64,000 nt of DNA from Pachypanchax playfairii (taxonomy: Eukaryota > Chordata > Actinopteri > Cyprinodontiformes > Aplocheilidae), in the NCBI GenBank assembly GCA_006937955.1, contig SSNP01000038.1:2752960-2816959 (forward strand). The letters are read 5' to 3'. Numbering within the stretch: position 1 is the first letter of the stretch; each line of letters opens with the position of its first letter. A program made the position numbers and the translations under genes. Below the pieces are notes generated by a model, which was given only the letters and a program-made list of their open reading frames with translations, was not told the DNA's origin and made no database searches. Below are positions 47,543 to 60,419 of the stretch, piece by piece.

Positions 47543-47994
47543 CTCTGACCTACTGCAATCAATAGTGCAATGTTTTTTTCCCCTAACATTTCAAAGTGTG
47601 GCTTTCATAATTGTACACAAATCACTCTACAAGAGTTCAAGTTCATCCTCCCCCACAACAATCTATGCAAACAAGACAGCAGAAGGCAGCTCTCTTCTTC
47701 TTTCACAAAAATCCATCAGGATTTGTGAAGGTTAAAGCGTCAATAATCAACACTCTGAATAAGGTCCTAAAGTTAATAACGAAGCAATTGTTTTAACATT
47801 TTTTAAAATATTAATATATTCTTATAAAAAATGGAGGGGAATAAAAGAGACGGTTAAAAATCCATTGGCACATCAAGAGATGAGCTTACATATATTTTAA
47901 CAAGGACTTTGTTAACCTTGGATTTGTGGCTAGTTGAAGAGAGAGAGGTTTTAGTAAAAGCAGTTTTACAGGTTTATAGAGACTTGAGCCTTGT

Positions 47995-48090
47995 AATGGA
48001 CTGGAGACCTGTCTGGGGACTACATCGCCTCCCCCCAATAAACACTGGATAGAGACACCTGCTCCCCCATGACCCTGAAAAGGAACTGGG
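47995..48090 (+). repeat. 3' fragment of a SINE-like repeat
   Basis: AATGGACTGGAGACCTGTC, then CATGACCCTGAAAAGG, matches the last 100 bp of the copy at 42293-42660. Confidence 0.6.
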
Positions 48091-48840
48091 ATCAGATATT
48101 TAGTTTGTCAGTCATTAATGATAAATATCTGATCCCACAGTTACAGATGTGAAGTTTTCTCAGTGGCTTCACAGCACCATTAATATTCAATGATTTATGT
48201 GAATAAAACAGGAGAAGGTCACTGAAAGAAAGAATTACTAAAAAGCAGACACAGATGTGTTGAGATGGAGGCAAAACGGAATTCTTGTGTTATAATACGT
48301 GCTGACTGGATTCAAATACAGACTAAACATGGAGAACTGTGGCAAAACAATCACTGAAAACAGAATCAGAAGGTATGACGCAGATCTCAGATTTAAAACG
48401 CATTATCTGTTTCGGAAACCTCAAAGTGTTGAAATTTTATCACAAAAATCACCAAAAGAAACTGTTTCATGAGCTTTTGTTGCAGAAAAAAAGTATTTAT
48501 TTGTAACTGAACATCCCAAAAAGTCGATGCATTTTGGGAACAAACCCTGTGGATTCAGAACGCATTTTGTTTTCTGCAGTTAGTAAAGAACAACACAATA
48601 GAACAAGCTGAGGTTTTCAGTGTGGCTTGCTCATCACATGTACTTAGAAAATACGCTTAATACTACAATGGTGTAACTCACACAATCACTCACATGTTTG
48701 GTGGTAATAAACTACATATTGTAGCCACAGCTGACCTGGTGCACACTGACAGCGGTGAGGCTGTCGTTGCACTGACATCCACCAAACAGGCAAGAAATGA
48801 GTGAAGTCAGTCATTTCCTGTACACTCTTATTACTACTCA

Positions 48841-49146
48841 GGGTCGTGGAGAGTTGGTGTCTATCTCCAGCAGTCATTGGATGAGAGGCGGGGTTACACC
48901 TGGACAGGTCGCCACTCCATCACAGGACCACATTTAGACAAACAACCACAACCACACTCACACTGAGGGAGAGTTACAGTTGCCAATGAACTTTAAGCAT
49001 GTTTTTAGTCTGTGGGATGAAGCTGGAGTTCTCAGAGAAAACCCACACATGCACATGGAGAACATGCATGCAGAAATTATTTCTGTGTCAAACCGAGGAC
49101 CTTCTCATTGCAAGGCAACAGTGCTACCACCTGCACCACCGTGCAG
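48841..49146 (-). repeat. SINE-like element, near full length
   Basis: On the minus strand it starts with a tRNA-like head (CACGGTGGTGCAGGTGGTAG, then CGGTTTGACAC as decayed B box). It runs through the same body blocks as the 42293 copy and ends near CACGACCCTGAG. Confidence 0.7.
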
Positions 49147-49149
49147 ACC

Positions 49150-50320
49150 AAAGACACAAGGGCAAAGTGATTTTTTTGCAGACAGAGAGGGAATATCAGA
49201 CGTGCTGCTCTACCACTTGAGCTACTGCTGCAACATTCTTTAACCAAAGTAACATAAAAATATTTACACTGACCTCTAACAGAGTGCTTCCAAAAGAGGT
49301 CAAACATGTCAAATGATTTTCAATAAATTTAATTCCATTCCAACTTTACTTATAAAACACTTTAAAACACACACAAAGGACTAAAGTGTCAAGGACCAAA
49401 TTCATTCACGCAAGCACCTAAAACTTTTAGCTGAATAAAGAAAAGTACAGACTTTATAATAATCTGGAAGCTCTGTGTTTATGCTTTTGACTGTTTCTTC
49501 TTTTTGTTACTATCAAGCTGTGAAAGATGGAAATACAAGTGCAATATTACATAGAATGTTAAAAACTGTGCCATCTTTAACTTTGTGACTTTTAGGAAAT
49601 CTGGACCTTTTTTACTATTTATAAACTGAAAAATGAATAAAATGTTTTCTACACATTAAACAAAAGAAGAATTCCACTTTTTAAAGTTGTTAAACAAATA
49701 TTTATAAATTATCATTACTGCCACTTTATGGTGTTTGTCAGCACTGTGAGCCTTTTCTAAAGTTGATAAGAATTACAAGCATTCATTGTTGTTTGATTTT
49801 GACACCATCACAGTGAAAAGCTGAATTATATTCTTCTGTTCACGATTCTAAAGCAGTGATTTGAATGAATAAAGAAGTAATATTTAACACACTGTTGGTG
49901 CATCTGATGCTGTTTTATTGCTGGAGTTCAAACACAAGCAGTGACAGCTTGAGGCACAGACATGCAGCTGAACAGACTTGAAGTGCCATCCATATTAGGG
50001 CATCTGTTGTGTTTTGTCATCTTTTTGCTCTCTGGACTCACTACTTGACATTTTTCTCCGTTTAACAATATTTGAAATAGTGCGACAAAAACAGAGAAAT
50101 GGGTCTTTCAAACTGAAACATTTGACAGTTCCCATGTACGAAGGAAATAAATGGTCCATTTTATGTGTCCACTCCTTCCTTGATTAGATATGCAAAACCA
50201 TTTCATATCCTCATCATCAATAATTATGTCACAGGCTATAATTAAAACACAAACATCATGACTGAGCATGCCAAGTTAACCTCCACAACAAATACTACCC
50301 AGTCAAGGTTGCTTTGAGTG
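49150..50320. other. Intergenic stretch upstream of rtn4rl2
   Basis: AT-rich; no coding exon, RNA gene or repeat family recognised. Confidence 0.5.
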
Positions 50321-50639
50321 ACTCTATTCTGGCACCGAATTCTCTCTTGTGGCTGAATCATAATTCGGGGGCATCCTTCTTTCCTTAGACAGATCTATCT
50401 GGGACTTTTTTCTGTTTTTCTCTGTCTGGCTGCAGCGGACCGGAAACAGACCATAACAGTCTCTGAGAACTTCAGCCAGGAAATGAGCCTCTCCTACCCA
50501 TTCTCCGCTCCTCCACACAGCCCAGTCATCATTACCGGGCACCGTGCCTCTTGGCTCGCTCCCGCCTCCCTTCACTACTTCTACATTCATTCTGTAGCCC
50601 TCCCTCCCTCTTGATTCAATGTGCGTCGAACAAATCTCC

Positions 50640-50831
50640 TCCTCTCAGAGTCTGAGCGCACGTCTCCATGCAGCTATTACGCGCGTAAAAACACTCCAAG
50701 AGAATCCCTACGGTCGGCCCCGCCTCTTTCCGTTTCTTGCCACCCTCATTCATTCATGACCCCGGTCGGTGACGTAGGAGATTCCACGGTGCCCACTGCC
50801 GTAGGCATCAACGGCATGCTTGAGTATAAAA
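50640..50831 (+). promoter_or_regulatory. rtn4rl2 promoter with TATA box
   Basis: TATAAAA at 50825-50831 lies about 125 bp before the ATG. Upstream are a perfect 12-bp palindrome TTACGCGCGTAA (50677-50688) and a CRE-like GTGACGTAGG (about 50769). The region is CpG-rich relative to its surroundings. Confidence 0.6.
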
Positions 50832-50955
50832 GGGACACTGGTAGCCATCAACCGGCACACTCTCAGTCGCTCCGACTCGGGAACCAGGGCATCAGCGGAG
50901 ATAGCAGGCTTTACTTCGCCCTCTTAGGCTAACTCGCTTTGGGCTTTGGTTCAGG

Positions 50956-53192
50956 ATGGACAACTCTTCTATTTCTCGGAGCCGACGAAGCTCCTTCATG
51001 CGCAACTGCAAAAGTAAGTTTCTTTTCCGAGTGTTTTGGCTTTGGATGCTTCATGGACTCCACGAAGAGTTGATATACTTTTAGATTTGTAACTGAAATC
51101 TTGCAAAATTTGCTTGAGTTTCATGGAAGAACTTTTAGTAAAATACAAGCTGCATTGCAAACGGATACTTGATTGTATGGATGATAAGTAACGCAAAGAA
51201 AACATAGATTGTTTTAATTAGAAACTGAAATAAAAAGATGTTTATGAGAGATAGATTTTATGTGCTACATGTTAAATTGAATAGTGTAAGACATTCTGAT
51301 GAAGTCTGAAGAATCATTGTTGCGTTTTGGTTGAGCTGTTTTGGGATCATGCTGTGCGTAATAGTTGGAACAAAGGCTGACTGAAGCTTCTGTGATATTT
51401 TAATACAATGTGTTAAAATTTAAAGTTAAACTCTTGATAAATTACATAATTAATCAAACAAATCAAATTGCATGAAATGAGCGCACAAAGGAGTTTGGAC
51501 TCTTCTTGCTGTTGCACTGAAATAGTAAAGTGTGGTTTAAGCACCACGGACAGCGCTCACCTCCTTCCTTTGTCTCCTCGCCCTCCTCCAGGCGGTCTCT
51601 CCCTCTGGTTGGTGGTCTGGCTGGTCCTCGGTAAGCCAAGTCCGTCGTCGGCGTGTCCGCACCACTGTGTGTGCTACCCGACGCCCATGACTGTGAGCTG
51701 CCAGGCGCAGAACTTCACCGCCGTCCCCGTGGGAGTACCGTACGAGTCTCAGCGCGTTTTCCTCCAGAACAACCGGATCACGGAGCTCAGAGTTGGCTCG
51801 TTTGGCTTCGGAACTCAGGTGAGACAGAATGAGGGAATCAGCTGTTTAGAAAAATTAAAAAATCATTTCAAATACTTTCTTTTGATATTTAAAGTTAAAC
51901 AATACTGACGTTTCCCTGAATGTGTTTTCTAAAGGTTCTGTGGCTGTTCTCCAACAACATCACATGGATTGAGGCAGGGGCTTTCAGTGAGCTGAGGGAC
52001 TTGGAGGAGTTGGACTTGGGGGACAACCCTAACCTCCACAGGCTGGAGGGGGGAGCTTTCCGTGGTTTGGAGAAGCTCCAGAGCCTCCACATGCACCGCT
52101 GCCGACTCACTGCCCTGCCCCATGACATCTTCCACAAGCTTTACAGCCTGCAGTTCCTTTACCTGCAGGTAGGAGCGCTGGATAGTAACTCTGACAGTGA
52201 ACTGCTGAAATGCAGCCACCCACATTTGTTCTTTCACACAGCATCACGTGTCAAGCTCTTAATATTACAAATCAAATCCAGTATATTTAATTCTCTCCTT
52301 CTAAACTTTTGATGTTTTTTTTTTCCTTTTTCAGGAGAATAATCTCCACTTTCTGCAGGATGACATATTTTCTGACCTCATCAACCTGAGTCAACTGTTC
52401 CTGCATGGCAACCGCATCCGAACCCTGTCAGAGAACGTGTTCCGTGGTTTGGTCAACCTTGACCGTCTTCTCCTTCATGACAACCGCATCAGGCAGGTGA
52501 ACCGCAGAGCCTTTCGTGATCTCGGCCGCCTGACCATGCTCTTCCTCTTCAACAACTCTCTGGCTGAGCTGCCCAGCCAGACCCTGAGGGACACCCAGGG
52601 TATTGAATTTCTCCGTCTCAATGCAAACCCCTGGTCCTGTGGCTGCGAGGCCCGAGCCCTGTGGGAGTGGTTCCGTGAAGCCCGTGTCTCTTCATCTGAG
52701 GTGATCTGTGCTTCCCCTTCAACTCGTCGTGGTCAGGACCTTCGCTTTCTTCGTGAGATGGACTTTGCCCTCTGCCCCCTGCCTGACCCAGGCTCCATTG
52801 CTGGATCCACCACCACCACCTTCAGCACCAAAACCCGCTGGTGGTTCCATAAGAACAAGCCTCAGTCCTCCACAAAAGGCCTCTTTGAAAAGTCTTCAGA
52901 GACTATCAAAGCTGGCTTGTATGGAAAAGGCCCATCCTCAACCACATCTGTAGTCAAGTACGAACTGGGAGAAGAAGAGCTGGCGTTGCCCAAACTCGAC
53001 CCAGAAGAATACTGGGCAAACTACGGTAATGAAGACTCAGGTGTCACCTTACGATGCTTTGAGCTCGAGTGTCCACCTGAGTTTGACCTGACTCCATCTT
53101 CCTCTCCCAGATCCTCCTCACCCTCATTACTTTTATTACTAACCATTTCTGTTTTTACCTTCTGCTTCAACCTCCATTTATTATTTGGCTGA
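50956..53192 (+). CDS. rtn4rl2: Reticulon-4 receptor-like 2 (Nogo receptor family)
   Basis: Four coding exons: 50956-51013, 51592-51818, 51935-52168 and 52335-53192. They join in phase to give 458 aa (human about 420). An N-terminal basic stretch leads into a hydrophobic signal segment (LSLWLVVWLVLG, residues 22-33). A cysteine N-cap follows (CPHHCVCYPTPMTVSC from residue 41), then about eight leucine-rich repeats (LWLFSNNIT, LHGNRIRTL, LLHDNRIRQV, LFLFNNSLAEL). The C-cap is NPWSCGCEARALWEWF from about residue 271. A Ser/Thr/Lys-rich stalk with DPEEYWANYG follows, then a C-terminal hydrophobic tail (SLLLLLTISVFTFCF) fitting a GPI-anchor signal. Family members are GPI-linked neuronal surface receptors; RTN4RL2 binds myelin-associated glycoprotein and limits axon growth. 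Fish have two copies (a and b); which this is remains open. Confidence 0.95.
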
Positions 53193-55380
53193 ATTTGACT
53201 CTTAGTGCCACACCACTTTCCTTTCAGTCTGTTTTAAAGACTGAGGGTTCCCTGTTAGACTCTCTATACCCCCTTTGCCCACATTGCTGTTTGCAAATCC
53301 TCAATGAACAGCATGGGAGATTGGGGGGATGGCTAGATTGTGAATCTACCACCTATAGGGCTTAAAACTTTTCAGAGCTGCTAAGAGTTCTTCAGCCAAG
53401 ATCATAACTATCTACAATGCTCTACAGGTATGACTTTCTGTGTCTTACCTGTACGATGTTACAATTCCCTGCAATCAGGGCTACGAGGGCTGAGTCCATC
53501 ACCAATAAGAACACAATTTGATAGGAGTTGTGAGCAATGTTGTCAATTTTGTCATCTCAACTTAGTCAGTACAACTAGTGCTATCAGTGCATCCAGTTAA
53601 CTGGTTGCTACAAATGCTACAATTACTGTTAGAATCAGTGCACAGTAATTATAATACTGTAACCACTTAAAGTGTCATGTAAATAGGTATGTATCCTGTG
53701 AGTGTTCAGACTAATATTTGTGGTCCAGCACAATCACTTTCATTAGAATCCAGAAAAACTGTGAAGGCTTGTGCCTCTACGTGACAGAGCACTATGCACA
53801 GAGACGGGAAGAGAGAGGAGAACAAACATACTGTGAAGAAGGAGACGCGTCCCAGGAGGAGGAGGAGCGACAAGCAAAATGACAGGGAGGGATAATTTAA
53901 AGGAACTGGTTTAGACAAAAAAAGGAGGATGAGAAAGAGGAGGGAGAACGTTCGAGCAGCAATAAGAAAAGAAATCTGAGATCGTAAGTAAGAGACAGTG
54001 TTGGCAGTAGAAGCAGCAACCTGCAGGAAATGAGTAATAAATCCACTCATCAGTAGTTATTCCAGTCACAGTATTCACTATTTTTTGTAAATATAGTGTT
54101 GTTTAGCGACAACCACATGGAAAGAATGCTTCCTGTCAGGAAGCCCAAGATTTTGCTTTGAATGTCTTTCTGTGACATATTGATATAATGTGCAATGATT
54201 GTTCAACTGAATGCCAATGACGACCTTGATAAAAAAAGATACACTGAACATTTCCTGTATCATGCCTCTTTTTGGAACAATATTTGATGAATATGTTGAG
54301 ACTTGAAGAAGTTTCGGGGTGTTGAAAACAATCTCAATGTGAAGATAAACAACTTAAATCTAATGATAAAAATAGCAGATTGCTGCTTGGTGACAAAACT
54401 ATGACTAAAAAGCTTGTGGACTTAAAGGACTGACCACACAGTGAGATGGAGTGTCTCTGGCTCTGACAAGCTGTGTGTATATACAAGAGGATGAATGGAT
54501 TCACAAGCTGGCAACGCTGCAAAAGGCAAATACGTCACTAGTTTTATCACTTCTCTGACTCGCTAAGAGGCAGTGATAAATGGACAGACGAGGTGCAAAT
54601 TGGATGATTTGTGAATAAACTAAGAGAGCAGTGAGAAAGTCTGAAGTCAAAGAGAGCAAGACATAAAATAAGACTGACATTTAGGCCAATGGAGCTGATG
54701 TGAACTTACTAAGTCTGAAAAAGCAGATCAGTAGGGAGTTCAGAAGAAAAGAGGCATCCACTGGTCCTTCATCCATTTATAAATATACCTCATAGGAGGA
54801 AATGTTATATATCAATGTAATAACTCCTCTTTTCCCCTCTGTTCACCTTATAGTACACTGTTTATCCAAAGCTCTCAAGGACAGAGAAAGGATTCTTTGA
54901 TAGAGGTGACTAGTGGAAGGCTGCGATGTAGTAGGAGTGAAAGAGTGGGTGGTGATCTTAGTGATCTACACACATCCACACATACGCTTGCAGATACAAT
55001 CAGAGAGCCAGTTAGCTTCGCAGGAGCCTCTTTTGGCTTTGAGGTTCAGAGAAAACCAACACCCCCCCGAGATTTATGGTTGATCTAAAGGATGATTGTG
55101 GGAAATATTCAGTGCTATCTTCTTGTTTAGTCTCTTAATGAGTCTCCTGGAGGAGGTCAAACTGAGCCCGGGTGCTCTTCAGTGACAGCGAGGTCACTTT
55201 CAGACGACCAAAGTGCCAGTTATACCATTAACCCCCAGTATCTATGTTCAGTTTGTCAATCTGCATGTTCTGTGTTTTGTATTTAAGAGAGAAATAGGAT
55301 TAATATATCATAGATTGGTTATTTGTTATTTATTTTTACTGTATGAGAAAAAACATGTTCTTGAAAGAATAAATTCATAC
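53193..55380 (+). other. Probable long 3' UTR of rtn4rl2
   Basis: No coding exon follows the stop for 2 kb. The first canonical AATAAA I noticed after the stop is at 55368-55373, preceded by AT-rich sequence. A long 3' UTR is plausible for a neuronal transcript, but its end is not proven. Confidence 0.4.
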
Positions 55381-55935
55381 TTGTTTTAACAAGGTGTTTT
55401 CTTTTCTCTGTGTGGGAGTTTTATTCTATGTCTTGGCAATTGTGAAGTAAAACACCCAAAGCAATCAAAGTACACCCACATTCTCTCTCACACACTCATG
55501 GACGGAGATTCAGTGGCCTTGTTTATGCAGGCAGTTGTCTATATAGATATAAAACTATAAATAAAAACAAAACAGTGAAACAGAATGTCAGAAAAGCTGC
55601 TTTTCGCTGCACAGTCAGTCCACCATGTCTAATAAACACAACAACTAATGCTGTAGTTTAAAGTCCGCTGAGAGCATCATGAAAAAAACTAGTTAAGATG
55701 GTTGTGGCGGTTATTAGAACACCTGGAAGAGGCGTGCACTGAAGAGGATCTGCATAAGAAAAAAAACAATTTAATAAGTGGACTAATCGACCTCAGTCCT
55801 CCATGTAGCCATTGTTTTTTTTTCTTCTTTGTATTCACACCATTCACCATCATAAATAGACACAAATACAAAACTCAAACAAGCAAAACTCAATTCAAAT
55901 ATTAAGAATTAAATACAGAAAAGTGTGTGGGAGAA

Positions 55936-56277
55936 TTCTGAGTTGCTTGAGTTCCTTTGCACACTAAAGTCAAGGTGACAACTTTTTCCAATTGTTTTCC
56001 CCACAATCAACAAGTGCTTGCATGATTCATGCGTGAATGAGAACATCACGCCAAATGTTGATACATTCTAGTATGAGGCTCTTTCTCTAAGACTGGTTTG
56101 CAGTCTTTTATAGTGACCCTGATATTCAGGACCATCTGGATGTCCTCAGACTCTTAGGATGCACAAACAAGTCTGGAACCTCTAGCCTAGTCTAAGCCCT
56201 TGTTGATGTTTCAGTAAACAATATGAATAAACTGCCATTGTGACTTTAGTGTGCAAAGAAACTCAAGTAACTCAGAA
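55936..56277. mobile_element. 342-bp inverted-repeat element (MITE-like)
   Basis: Outer 37-bp arms 55936-55972 and 56241-56277 are inverted copies with two mismatches (core TTTGCACACTAAAGTCA). Weaker inverted similarity continues inwards to about 90 bp per arm (around ATCAACAAGTGCTT near 56000 and its partner near 56190-56205). The core has no ORF. I see no clear target-site duplication, so family and mechanism are unknown; it could also be a transcribed long hairpin. Confidence 0.6.
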
Positions 56278-56279
56278 AT

Positions 56280-59200
56280 CAGTATTATTGGCTTGGAAAA
56301 AACAAAAAGTTGGCAGGCCAGATGGATGGACTCCCAAAATGTCCTGCAGTTGTCTGGATGACAGCTGTACAACAGAAATCACAGGGATTCTAGGTTTAAA
56401 GATAACTTCCAAAAATAGTCAAATAATACAACACAGGCTGAGCTGCACCATCTTGAAAACGTTTCTGTTACTTCCTAAAGAAAATCTAACTTTAAAAAAC
56501 ACAAGAAGATCCGTTTTTAAACCAGCTTTGATTCATTGACACACAATACTGCTAATATTTCAACAATTAAAGAAACAATTGCAAATGTAACTTAAATAAA
56601 ATACATTTTATTTGAAAATGATTCCTATTTGCTTATAAAAGTTATTTCTCTCTAAAAATTCAACCAAGTCTGATAAACAGAGTTGTCTCTGAACATTGTA
56701 AATATATGTCATAAAGTTAAACTCTGCTGTTGATCATAGAGAGACATGTTCTCTGCAGAGAACCCTGTCCTGGACTTCCTGTGAGGCAGGAGAAAGTTAA
56801 CTGTAATGACCAACTAACTCGTAATCTGCACCTTTTGCTTTAAGAGTTTGGATAACTTTTTATGAGCTTATCATTTTGTCACTTTTTCCCCAAAAGTTTC
56901 CTCAGTTTCTTCAAATTCGGATGTTTTAAATCTCAGCTCAGAAGTTGGTGCTTTGAACTACCATCTTATTATTTATAAGTACATACGTGACTAAAAACTG
57001 ATTTACATGCTTTTTACACTGAGACGTGAAGTTGTGACTTCTTATAAGTGCCTGGAAACAAAATCAAGAAAGGCATTTCAGACGTTTAGTTAAGTTAGTG
57101 TCTCACAAGGATCGGAGATACTTTTATATCTTCATATTTGCAACATAGTTGAAATTTCCCTAAAACATTGAATGTTTGACTGTTAAAAGACTCACAAGAA
57201 AAGTTGAAAGAACCTGAAAAACTTTTATTCATATTCAACAGAACCTGAACATTTAAATGTGATAGATTAAGGAAAACTAGATAACTTGAGTTACTTCTCA
57301 AACATGTTTATTTTTTGAAGCATATTGTATTTATTTAGTTGAAAATTGTTGCACTGAAATCTGCAGGCTGCATTCAGAGTGACACAGTTGTCAAATAACA
57401 ACATTTACATTTATTTTCAGACATTTATTCAGCAAATTCTCACAGTTTTTAAACATCTGTATCGTTTTGTGCATTATTTCAACTAAAAACGGACTTTATT
57501 CTCACTTTGAGCAGCAGTATGTCAGTGACAGACTGCTTTCTAAACAAACAGAAAGCTTTTTGCATTCTGCAAACCCTCACCAGAGTCAGAGCTTGTCATG
57601 TCTATATAAGGATGAAACCAGCGCATCACTGAGCTCAACCTTCAAATTCCGATTGGTCTCTAAGCTTTTGTTTGGCAGGAAAATTTCTGTGACGCACCTT
57701 CTTCGTAGTGCATGTCTAAACTGTGTGGGTTTGATTGGACGTTGTCCATGTCACTCATCTGTCAGAACGGGCACCATCTCAAGCAGTGTGAGCGAGGTGG
57801 AGAGGCGGGGATGTGAGTGTGTGTCTGTCGGGGCTTCAGCATGTTGAATAGATGAATATTAATGGCTCCGAATTTATCCTGGAGAAGAGAGGGAGCGGCA
57901 CAGAAACGGGGAGGAAGCTCTGCTCTCGTTTAAGTGCGTCACTACTTTATCACACTTCTCTCCACCTGCTGGGGCCCTTACTTCGTTTTCCTTCCCTCTT
58001 CCACACACACACTCACACACTATCGCCTTCTCATGTGCGAGTGCAATTTGCATGTTATTCACTGATTTTATTCCACTTTTCAGACTTTTTTTTAACTTTC
58101 CCTCCTTTACATGCTCTCTTTGTGCTTTTGTTTAACACATTTTCTCATTTCCTCTTTTACTAAAGCAACACTGATGTCATTCTTTGTGTTTTCTCATTTC
58201 ATTTCTGCACCTGTGGTTAAATCTTTATGCTCCGAAAGGCCACTTTTGTTCGTGGATCTTTTCTCACTCATTCATACTGTTAATTAGAAATGTGTCACCT
58301 TGCTATATTTTTTCGACTATAAATGAATAATAAATCTGTACCTTATAATACGTTTCTCATTTTTAAATCAGTCACAACACTCTGATGCAGTTTCTTCAAC
58401 AACTGTCCTCTATTCACTCTTGTCTTTGATGGTTTCTGTCACTCATCACAGCCAAATCAAAGTATGTTCCATATCAAAGAGATGAAAACAAGTCGACTGT
58501 TGAAGGAAATCAACATCAAAGAAACACTTGAATCAGTTTTGCAGCCATAACACTGGCTTTCTTACTGTTTTTTATTTGCTGTATTAAATGTAAGAGAGGA
58601 AAAACCCGGTGAACTTTTCAAACTGATGAACAATAAAAATGTTTTGATGAAACTTTTTTCCAAACTTTATGTTATCTGTGATATTATTCCAAACAGAGCA
58701 CACGTGCACGTGTCCAAGCATGTTGGACAATATCAAAAACATGTCTTGTGCAAACACAGCATGTGAGTGTCTAATAAAAGTACCAAAAAGGTAAAAAGTC
58801 ACTGACGCTAGAGGATGTGGAAAACAACTTGCTGCTGACCGAATGAGATGAAAATAAGAATTTGTGTGAAAGCGATGAAGACAGAAAGATAGCAACAGAG
58901 GAGGTGTGACGTTTGACTCATGTTCTTGGATCTCTCCTCAGTTGAGAACATTTGGAAGGCTTAAGTGTGCAAGCACACACACGTGCAAATATACACCCTC
59001 GTTGGCAGCATTTTACCGTGCTGGTGCGCTTTAAGAGAGGCCGACTGGGAGACAGACGTTTCTGCATGCATCACATGAGCGGGATCCACGCACATATATG
59101 CCCACACATACATTTTTTTCAACCAGGTGGTTCCAAAATATCAAATATCTGTGATATTTTCCAAAACATAAGAATTTGCTTTTCCTTGAGTACATCACTG

Positions 59201-60080
59201 ACTCTCCTGTGATCTCATTCTTCCAGCAAATAAAAACATATTTTCATAATTAAACCCTTTTGCAAAATCTTATTTATACACAAGTTTAGCCTTCTACACA
59301 GACGGGTGACTCCATCATCATCTGAAACATAACAAACAGATGGACGTATGAATTCTCATATCTTCTGTAGGGTTAGGGTTTAAAGATGAGATAAAGACAA
59401 ATGGAGGCACAGGGGAAGGAAAATAATGAAGAGAGACAAAACAAAATGTAACAAGATGATCTGATTTATACCAGAGTGAGTTTATCCACTGGAAACTAGA
59501 AAATAACAATACACATCTTAAAGTTTACTCTTTGTTTGATACATGACTCATTTTCTGAAACAGTCACTAGAAGAACTGACAGGAAATAACTCACATGTCT
59601 TTCTGTAAAAAAGCACTAAATGAGGGTTAAGTAGCTACAGAAATGATCACCTGGTAAATGTCTGATCTTCACATCCAAATTTCATTTTTCACTCCAATTT
59701 TTTTCATTTTAAGTCAAATCAGAACAAAACTGCTTTTGAGTCTGAAATCCTTAATAAAATGTTAGCCTTAAGAAAGTGCACAGAATATAAGGCATATCAT
59801 TTTCTCTGGTTTAATTGAACCTGCTGCAGAAAGACATGCAGAGAGCTGTGACTGCAGCTCAAAACTCAGACAAGTGAAATACACTCAGAGGCAACAAGTG
59901 CTTTTAAAGGCTTTTAAATATGACAAACGTCTTCATCTTAAAACCAAAGAAGTCTTTTGAAAATTATTATTTTTCTTTTTTAGAAAACAGAAGAGCTACA
60001 GAGAAATTTTATTAAAGACCCTTTTATTGCCAGTTGACTGTTGGAGATAAACGCCAACCGAGCCCCTTCATTTGACCCTC
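56280..60080. other. Intergenic stretch, no gene seen
   Basis: AT-rich, with a few 100-codon ORFs (57467-57847 the longest) that have no recognisable domain or splice context. No RNA gene or assigned repeat. Confidence 0.5.
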
Positions 60081-60085
60081 TACAG

Positions 60086-60410
60086 CAGGGGTCATCAAAT
60101 ATATTTGTCAGAGGGCCAGAGTTTTACCAGACAGTCTCCTTGGGGACCGGACCTCCAAGAAGAAAAGCAAATAAAATCTAATTTTGGCTTAACATTATGT
60201 TTAATGTTTATACTTTTTCCATTTCATTACAAAACTGAAGGTATTTGATTCAGGCTCCCATCACCTATACCACAGCCAACCACTAGGAGTTTCTTTAATA
60301 GTGTGGACCACTATTTTCTTTTTGATTCTCACGATTTTGGAATCCAGCTGCAGACCGGATTGAACGGCTCAGCGGGCCGGATTCGGCCCGCGGGCCGCCA
60401 GTTGATGATC
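60086..60410. mobile_element. Decayed hAT-like non-autonomous repeat
   Basis: It starts CAGGGGTCATCAAATA and later carries GGGCCAGAG. It ends with CGGGCCGGATTCGGCCCGCG followed by CCAGTTGATGATC, whose complement (GATCATCAACTGG) pairs with the left end. The 'CAGGGGTC...GGCCGGAT..CGGCCCGC' plan is typical of widespread vertebrate hAT-derived repeats. Ends are eroded and no clean 8-bp duplication is visible. Confidence 0.5.
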
Positions 60411-60419
60411 AGGATCACA

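Noticed and set aside
49528..49550. Minus strand TATTGCACTTGT, resembling the start of miR-92
   Set aside because: Only about 12 bases match and the flanks do not fold into a precursor hairpin; likely chance.
57467..57847. 126-codon ORF
   Set aside because: No domain, no splice or start context, low-complexity Ser-rich end; length alone is not convincing in this region.
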